A stretch of DNA of 64,000 nt from Isoetes taiwanensis (taxonomy: Eukaryota; Streptophyta; Lycopodiopsida; Isoetales; Isoetaceae). The number at the start of each line of letters is the position of its first letter. Within the stretch, counting starts at the first letter, position 1. The stretch lies in assembly GCA_021234155.1 (NCBI GenBank), contig JAJEKV010000051.1, forward strand, positions 8,328,105-8,392,104, given 5' to 3'. Below are positions 56,581 to 64,000 of the stretch, in pieces. The notes under the pieces were generated by a model that did not search any database, was not told the origin of the DNA, and saw only the letters and a list, made by a program, of their open reading frames with translations. The position numbers were made by a program, and so were the translations under genes.

Positions 56581-57390
56581 GTATCAATTTTCAGAAGCAA
56601 TGTGAGGAAGAATGGCCAAATAAAATGCTTGATTGCATGGCCTGCGGAAGGTGCACTAACCTTGTCGACGTGCCAAGTTATGTAATCTTCTTCTGCTCCC
56701 TAGTGATAGCAATGGACTTGTAAGTGTAGGAATGATGCATTGATCAGCTTAGTAGTTGGCCAGTCTTATAGTAAAACTATAACAGACATTTGGCAAGAAG
56801 TATTTATTTTCCAAAAGGTTTTATAGTTACCGTTACTTACAATAGGTTTTTGACAAAGAAATTCTATTTCTGGAAGATCTGAACAGATCCTTTGTGAAAT
56901 AATAGCCTTCCTGCCCCACTCTATCTGTTTTAATTAGTTTTGTTCATAAAGTGGTTTGAGCTTTTGAGTTCTATGAGACTTTCTACACCTTTTTCTCTTG
57001 GAGCACGAAGGAAATAATTTTTTTCAATCTTTGCTCTATATTATGGAGATAAGACCGTGACAATACCATGATGAAAGACTGCAGGAATGGCGGACTGAAA
57101 AGGGTGCCACTTGATTATATATTCCTTTGTTTTTCCATGTGTACATGTATCTAACTTTGGACATTAAACAGGTGTTCTGAAGGTGATATTGATCTTTACA
57201 TCAGTATGTGTGTCCTGAAGTGTGTATATGAGAATTATGTGTTTGCCTGTTTGAAAAGAGAAGCAAAGTGGTGTGAAAAATGTAAACTTATGAAAGAGTA
57301 AAGGTGAGAAGTATCATAACAAAGAAGAATGGTGATGATAGCTTGGTGGTAGCTTGTTGGGCATGAAGCGGATAATAATAGGGAATAACC
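56581..57390. other. No gene seen
   Basis: AT-rich sequence without a supported feature. Confidence 0.4.
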
Positions 57391-57394
57391 ACCA

Positions 57395-57520
57395 AAATAC
57401 CACTATGAGTTTATGTAATTACCAAAATGCCCCTGCATCAACAAAACATCACCAGTATGCCCTTGACATGTATGCATATAATTAATAATTAATTTTTCAG
57501 AATGCCCTTGCACTAAATAA
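57395..57520. repeat. ACCAAAATGCCCCT repeats, second locus
   Basis: Four units of the minisatellite found at 30.2-30.4 kb. Confidence 0.7.
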
Positions 57521-57669
57521 ATACATACCGAATACCAAATAGGACAAAGTTGTCTCCAACAGCACATTCACAAAAGGGCGCCAAAAAAGCTTTGGTTATG
57601 GATGCGGCTAGAAGCAAATTTGGGGTTTGCTCACAGCTCTGGCTATGTATTTTGGCCAGAAGTACAGGG

Positions 57670-57820
57670 CCGCAGCGAAATTGAGAATCTAAATTGAGAA
57701 GTAAACAGGTTTGCAGGGAAATTGAGAAGTAGAGGAAGCACAGGTTTGCAGCAAAATTGAGAAGTAAAGGTCTAAGTTGAATAGTAAAGGCCTGCAACAT
57801 AATTGAGAAGTAGAGGTAAG
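57670..57820. repeat. AAATTGAGAAGTA repeats
   Basis: The 13-base core AAATTGAGAAGTA recurs about five times with 15-30 base spacers. It explains the minus-strand ORF seen here. Confidence 0.7.
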
Positions 57821-57839
57821 TTTTCCGATTCAAGAATCA

Positions 57840-59160
57840 GTTTTTTTTTCTTGGTTTCAAGAATCAGAAAACCACTCTAGCCGTCGGCCAGCCACTGTAG
57901 CTCCAATTCCGGTTCCTTTAGTATTGCCTTAGAAATTTTAAAGGCATTGCACAGTGACTCAATAACGCTTTGAAGACAATTCCTTAATGCTGTGGCTTTT
58001 GAAATCCCTTTTTTTTTTGGGTAAATCATCACAGGTTCATTCTAACCGTTCCTAGATTTGCCCCAGCAAATTCGTGTTCTTTTCCTTTTTCCTTTTCATC
58101 TTTTTTGTGCAAATTAGAAACCCCATTTTCTATTTTATAGTGCACTAACTAAATGAGATTTTTTGCTTGTCCGGACTGTCTGATCGTAAAAAAGCGAGGC
58201 TCAAATGACTACTGTAAGTGACTTGTCAATGTAATGGGAAGTGTTTTTTTCATGGGTTTAATGGGATTTGTTCTTAACGTTCAATATGAACCATCGATTT
58301 TCAGCATATCCTCGGCATCGCACCAAATCAATGGCTCACATCTTTTTCCCCAAAAAATGCTTCGTCACTTCCTAAGGTTGATTTCCAACATGCAGAAATT
58401 TCATTTCACCATTGATCAAATTCGGCCACATAAAAACCCAATGGTAGCCGCCGCAATGAACTGCCGCTTATGATTCCTGAACAGCATGCTACCGGATTAC
58501 TGTTGCATGGTCTGAAGATGGCCTGCCATGGTCGCAAGATGGCGGCAAAGGAGATAGAAGCCGGAAAGCATGCAGCATCAGATCTGCCAAATGAAAATCA
58601 CCATGAACTGCCGGAATATGAAGACAGAGATAGCTCATCAACAAAACCACCGGAATAAAACTTATAGCTCTACCCTGCATGCAAACAACCAAATTCAAAA
58701 ACGCAAATCAAACAATATATGAGCGGTCGTTCTTTCTTCTTTGCCTGTTTTTCTGAGCAAGACAAATGGTCTGTTGCATGAATCTTGCCACTCTGTTTTT
58801 AGAGTCGAATTTTGTGCCGTCTATCTTGCCCAAGCCAAAAAGGGCCGGATTCGTCTGAGTCCAAAATTCGACACTTCAATCTACCTCGGTCTTTTGAGGC
58901 TAGAAGCCATCAAGATCGGTGCCATAGCCCCACCCATTGGCATTTCCTGAAAACCTTGATCTGCTGCCTCAACGAAAATCCCTCACCTGCTCGCCTGCCG
59001 AAAAAAGAAAGGGGCGTGCACTCTACATTCTAAAAACGTATAAAAAGAAAACAATCACCACTAAATGCAAATAAGCTGCTCAAATCCCTCCAAATATACG
59101 ATTTCTAATACGATACAGGCTAAAATCTTAGCAAGTCGCAGAAAATTTGCCTCTCATAGT
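57840..59160. other. No gene seen
   Basis: Several short ORFs lack composition or motif support. Confidence 0.4.
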
Positions 59161-59266
59161 GCAAGTTGGTGTTGCTGAAAGGGTGCCATGGGACTGTCCA
59201 AAGGCAAGCAATTTGTCAGATCAGTATATCGCCTTCTTTTAGCACCACAACCCCTCCAGTTGCCAG

Positions 59267-59953
59267 ATGGGTGACACCTACATGTTCCACAGCCCACTTT
59301 GTGTCGTACATGGCGATGGCTTTGGGATAGGTTGCTCCACCCTAAAGTCTCTGTACTGTGGTGGCAGGTTATCCACAGGTGCCTGCGGGTTAATGCCTTT
59401 CGACATCGCTATGATCCTCGCATATCTGCAATATGCCCGCCTCGCCTCTGGACGTTGAGACTCTTGAGCATTGTCTCTTTGATTGTCCCGAGGTTCAACT
59501 GCGTGGTCCCGCTACAAGGTCCGTTTAATAGTACATTGACCGCCGATGCATCCTTTTGGCGTCCTATCCCAACGCATGGCCTCGGCTAAACAAAGGGCAT
59601 TTCATCTTGGTTCCGGTTGGCTCCTATGGTCGATATGGGCGTCGCGGACACCACATCTTTCGGGGCATTTATTCATCCGCACACGCGTTATTATTGAGGG
59701 CCCGAAAAAAGATATTGGCGACCCTCTGAGTGTTCTTCCCTTGACTTCGACCGGTGGAACGATCTGGATTCGGATCTTGAATTGATTCTTATCATTAGTC
59801 TCCTATTCTGGAGTAAGTACATTGTGCTCCAGGCTCGTGCTCCTGTGGCATCTCTGTGTGCTTACACAGTTAGATGAGACATGTAAATTTTGTACTTTTT
59901 CTCTGATTAATAAACTTCTTGGCTTTCGTCCTTTAAAAAAAAAAAAAAAAATC
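59267..59953 (+). pseudogene. LINE 3' end: zf-RVT, C-terminus, poly(A)
   Basis: HPKVSVLWWQVIHRCLRVNA and HRYDPRISAICP give the zf-RVT block. KQRAFHLGSGWLLWSIWASR follows, matching ASKRIAFHMAKSWLIWSVWK of the LINE at 22.8 kb. After a stop at 59,785 a 3' UTR of about 150 bases ends with TTAATAAACTTC and a run of 17 A at 59,935-59,951. Frameshifted, 5'-truncated insertion. Confidence 0.8.
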
Positions 59954-59959
59954 TTAGCA

Positions 59960-61210
59960 AAAACCATTGCCACAAGCACCTCCACAAATACCAAACTCAA
60001 ATCGTGGAAGTTTATGGGAAAGAGCCATTTTTTATTGTCACGCCTATCTAATGCAGTGTCCATTTCTGTTCTCCCTTATTTTGTTCCTTAAAAATTCTTA
60101 AAACATGACACGTGTGCACTCATTGATTATAGGGCATTTATTGTGGCCATTAATAAACTCGAATATTTCGTGAGTCGTGACGTTAGACGTCAGGGCATTT
60201 ATGGCGGGCATTAATGAACTAGAATTTTCGTAATGGGTTACAGGGATTCAAGCCCAAATTCGAAATGAATCATAGTAATTGAACCAAAATCTGGCATAAA
60301 CAGGGGATAAGCACTCAAATTCGGCTTGTGACAGAGCGTAGGAGCAAAAAATGACAGAGATTGTGGAGTTTGAATTCAAATTCGGCATGAAACAGGGGGT
60401 GAAACTCTTCTGGACCTGAAATCCGGCAATAAGCAGAGATTTAACGTACAAATTTGGATGAAATCTAGCAATAAAGAGAGGTTTGCATCACACAGAGCTC
60501 GAATTCAGGTAGAATGAAGAACAAGCGCTCTGTTCTGCCCTTGTTTTTAATCAATCCATCTATTTTGATTATTGGATTCATTTGCAAACCCATTTTGGAT
60601 ATCAATCAGATCGCTGTTGGGCTTCAAAAAGGTCGGAGACTATAGCTATGGCGGCAGGCAGCGAAGGTCGAAAGTGTGGGAAGAAGGGGCACTCGTACGA
60701 AATGAGAAAAATGACATAGGAGATGGCGCCACTTCTTTTCCCCCTACATTCTTTTTCCTCCTCAAGGCCCTATGCCACGTCACAAGAGGTCATAAATGCT
60801 GATGTCTATCTTACTTATCACATGGCATTCATTGCAATATACGTGGCTATATCTGAGCCATTCATGCAGCATATTCGGTGGCCTAGATCAATCAAATTTA
60901 ATATACCCCCTCATTACACTGCCACCTCATGGGGCCATTAATTTTTTTTTTACTTTTTAATCGACAATCTAGATCAAATGCCCTAATTTCAAGGGTCCAG
61001 ATTAAAAGCCCCAAATAAGAGGGCTTTTTATCTGGGCCGTCGATCTTGCACATTCGATGGCCCTGGCAGCGACATCTCAATCTCTACCAACAAGGGGGCT
61101 GCTTGGGGTGATTCGAGGTGTCATCTTATTGGCGTTCAGACGCCCCTAGTCTTCTGTTCGTCTAGGCATTAATCTACTAGTGGAATCGAACCCGATTATG
61201 TGATTGTCCC
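59960..61210. other. Short repeats, no gene
   Basis: TAGGGCATTTATTGTGGCCATTAAT is echoed 65 bases on (60,131 and 60,190). AATTCGGCATRAAACAGGG-like units recur at 60,280-60,470. At 60,959-61,045 AATCGACAATCTAGAT pairs imperfectly with ATCTGGGCCGTCGATC. Confidence 0.5.
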
Positions 61211-61299
61211 GTTTTGTTTATACTAGATTCTCAAGTATGGGCATTCCTACTAGGTTCGACCTATAAATGTTTCAAGTTGATAGAAAATCCGAAACAACA

Positions 61300-61558
61300 A
61301 TCAAACATCTCTAGGCTATCTCCAGAAACTATATTAAAGAAACCTGAGCAAAATGGGCGAGCAGAAAGAGTGAATCGCACTTTGATTAATATGACTCGCA
61401 GTAATCGATTTGATAAAGTAGATCTTGATCGTGCTGTAGGATATGTTCTAATTGCAGCCATCTATTTGCACATGCATGTGGAAAAACATGATACGTCCAA
61501 CACTAACAGTGATAAGTTTTGCACCAAGTATCATATGCACAAGATGGCTTTGCACTAA
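61300..61558 (+). pseudogene. Copia integrase scrap
   Basis: KPEQNGRAERVNRTLINMTR matches the integrase block around the catalytic Glu (QNG.AER.NRT...), and AVGYVLIAAIYLHMH follows where other elements read WAEAV..A.Y..NR. Both sides are unrelated. Confidence 0.65.
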
Positions 61559-61559
61559 T

Positions 61560-62780
61560 TCAACAAAAGAAACGTTCGTGGCAGCTGGAGAAAAATAATT
61601 GTGCTAGATTTTGTTACTCTAGACGTATAATAAGTTAGAGAAAAATGTAGATAATGAAATAATTTAGCAACATTTTTCAACAAGGGCTTGCATCTGGGAA
61701 GTCTTGGGCATGGGGTGAGAGGAATTCAAAGGGAAGGGAGATTTGAGTTGTTTGAATAGTAAAGTTGTAATGATCTATAAGACATCAAGGAATCATTGAA
61801 AAAACTAAGAAAAGCTTTAGACCAATAGTCAATGGTGATCTATGTTGCAACACTAGCCTTGCTGGTTCAACGTCTAAGAACTAGATTAATATAACAACAT
61901 ATACATGTTGTTAGAAATCCGTCATATCGAATGCTATCTACGAATCATTTATAGTTCCAATATACTCATGAGAGACAAAGATATCTCTAATCCGAGTGTG
62001 TTTCACAACATCGTATTCAGTGATGACTTTAAGGTGTGAAACTTCGTAAAGTTGCTATATTTTACCATTTTTTAAAATCTGGATTCGATGGTTTACTAGG
62101 ATGCGTACGCTAAAGAACTTCATAAAATCGCCAAAACTTGATAATATTGCATCCCAATTATAGTAAATTCGTCAAATTAATAGACATTTTACAGTAAAAA
62201 CCTCAATTTTATGGTAAAACATCCAATTCTACTAAATTCGTTTCTATAAAAATGTTGGAAAAATAGGAAACAATCGCCACCATTTCTATAGTTTAGAAGC
62301 AGCTAGAGGATGATAAAGTCATCACTGATCGTATTAATAGATGTTCGTTAATAAATATAATGGGTCTAGTTTCACAGGTTTGGCAAGGCAATAACTTTAT
62401 GTTCTCACTTCTTAATCACGCATTATTTTCTTCGAGAACACAAGGTGAGAAAATGCAGGTCTAAATCATGTATGTTTTTTGGACATGTAGACGAGATAGA
62501 TGAAGAGAAATACCGCCGCGATAAATTTCTTGTATGGCTAATTTGGATTCTAGATCGGCTATAGAGAACCTATAAGTTAGCTACTCTTTCCTTTTGAAAA
62601 AGCTCCTACAACTATTATTTGATGTCTCACTATTTGAATCTCAAAGATGTAGTGAGATACCACGGTTTTGGCCGAGGGAAGGCAATTTAAATCCTTAAAG
62701 AAGGCAAATTTCTTCAATATGATTCACATCCCAAACATTTCTTTTTCATTTTTGACATGTAGTACTTTTGCTAGATTTAC
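61560..62780. other. No gene seen
   Basis: AT-rich with stops in all frames; may include the terminal region of the MULE that follows, but no inverted end can be tested. Confidence 0.4.
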
Positions 62781-62799
62781 TATTGAATGCAAATCTCTT

Positions 62800-64000
62800 G
62801 GATGACGATGGGGATTGCATGCATCCTGTATTGAAGGTGGTCCTGCATGCCAGATCAAGACAAATAGGAAAGAGCACAATTGTGGTGGCACACAACACTT
62901 GGGAAATAAAGAAGCAAGCTCAAAATGGTTGGTTGAACAATTGTTAAAGAAGTTTAAAGATCATTCTACCTACAAACCAAAGGGACGCATTGGTGACGTG
63001 CATTGAGAAAAAGGCGTTTCTATCTCTTACAAGGTAGCCTGGAAAGCGAAAAGAAGTGCACATGCTCAAATCCATGGGGAACATCTTGGTGCATATCAGA
63101 AGCTTCGTAGTTTAAAATATACTAGAAGCTAATCTGGTAGTGTGGCATATATTCAGGAAATAGTTGAAGTTAAAGACGACTTCCTTCACTTCTTTGTTAC
63201 TACAATGGAAGCATAAAGAGTTTGCGCAAGAATTTGCGCATTGTAGGCCAGTCGTTGGTCTAAATGGAACTCATTTGAAGGGAAGATATCTCGGTATCAT
63301 TCTCAATGCTACTGACATCGATGCACAAGGTGTTCTGTTTCCAATTGCGTTTGCAGTAGTAATGGCAAAGAATAATGATAGTTGGGTTGGTTTCTTCAAA
63401 GTTTGAAGGATGCCCTTTAGGACACAGATGCGCCAACATTTATTTCAGACAGTTGGTATTTGGAAGTGATACATTGCGTGGATATTGCATGAGCCATTTA
63501 GCAGACAACTTCAGAAAAGCATTCAAAAGCATTCAGTTAGTTAGTATGGATGTTGTGGAAAGCTGCATATGTAACTAATACTCATTATTTTGATGTTGTC
63601 ATTGGAATAATATGAGCTATAAATAGGCGGTTGTTTGGATAATGAACATTGTTGATCCTTCACATTGCGCTACATGTAAGTTTTTAGGAAAAAGATTCGG
63701 AAATTTAACATCCAACATTGCTAAGTCCCTAAATGCACGGTTGCTAGAGACTAGAGATATGCCTATTATAGAGATGTTGGAATTGATATGCCAGAAGGTA
63801 ATTTGATGGTTTTGTGAAAGAGGGATTAATGGAGATGCTACATGGATCTGCTTGGGCTGGTAGCACATAATACATTAATTAGACATGTAGAGCAATCCAT
63901 CAAATGATCTTGATAAGAGGACATGTATCTATGGGAGGTGGCAAGATTTGGGTTCATCTATGCACATGCAGTAGACGCTATCGGTTTAGAAAAGAACGTG
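62800..64000 (+). pseudogene. MULE (Mutator-like) transposase, runs off window
   Basis: In shifting frames: FKDHSTYKPKGRIGDVH, SISYKVAWKAKRSAHAQI (plant MuDR N-terminal domain), RPVVGLNGTHLKGRYLGII with the first catalytic Asp replaced by Asn (normally DGTHLKG), AFAVVMAKNNDSWVGFL, FISD (second Asp), FGNLTSNIAESLNARLLETR, and a SWIM finger remnant CIYGRWQDLG and AHAVDAIG with one Cys changed to Tyr. At least four frameshifts or stops. MULE transposases cut and move Mutator-type elements. Confidence 0.85.

Noticed and set aside
57513-57833. 106-codon minus-strand ORF
   Set aside because: Produced by AAATTGAGAAGTA repeats.
61165-61190. tRNA-like B box GGTTCGATTCC on the minus strand
   Set aside because: No A box or cloverleaf upstream.
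1-64000. CRISPR arrays, rRNA, prokaryotic operons
   Set aside because: No regular spacer-repeat arrays, ribosomal sequence or operon-like gene packing seen.

Overview
The window looks like nuclear DNA of a land plant. Pointers are plant-type L1 LINEs (a small ORF, ORF1 with zinc knuckle, ORF2 endonuclease), Copia elements primed by initiator-Met tRNA (TGGTATCAGAGC), a long-LTR element with TGTGAC...GTCACA ends, a MULE transposase, MITEs, and a four-exon gene with GT-AG introns. I see no prokaryotic operons, CRISPR arrays or rRNA. Exact placement (fern, lycophyte, gymnosperm or other) cannot be settled here. Most of the window is decayed, nested mobile DNA.

Layout: 0-3.3 kb holds a broken FCP1/NIF-type phosphatase-like sequence and a recurring palindrome. 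4.2 kb has a MITE with TTAA flanks. 5.9-9.1 kb is a minus-strand Copia element cut off before its reverse transcriptase. 11.2-13.9 kb has a LINE tail, a hypothetical basic protein, and a hAT-type MITE with an exact 8-bp target duplication. 14.9-21.8 kb is a foldback-like unit: two mirror-image GGT/ACC arrays enclose a decayed transposase-like gene, a Ulp1-like fragment, an FCP1-like fragment and a coiled-coil ORF. 22.6-25.5 kb holds two LINE fragments. 25.5-30.4 kb is mostly unassigned.

30.5-47.4 kb is a nest. LINE copy 1 is split in ORF1 by a 5.6-kb Copia element (two LTRs, TSD AAAGC). A second LINE begins inside or beside ORF2 of the first. LINE copy 2 is in turn cut by a minus-strand LTR element (LTR 45,893-47,352). 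That element carries the main find: a gene whose protein starts with the first nine residues of histone H3 (ARTKQTARK), continues through about 300 charged residues, and ends in a histone H3/CENH3-like fold. A second promoter-bearing gene follows it. Both genes have TATAAATAG boxes and a pair of 67-bp inverted repeats upstream. The H3-like gene now carries a stop and frameshifts.

47.5-64 kb: a LINE fragment, a Copia gag fragment, foldback repeats, the only apparently intact host gene (54,643-55,579, spliced, unknown function), duplicated 3' flanks, a LINE 3' end with poly(A), a Copia integrase scrap and a MULE transposase running off the window end. All calls are from reading the sequence; no database search was possible.
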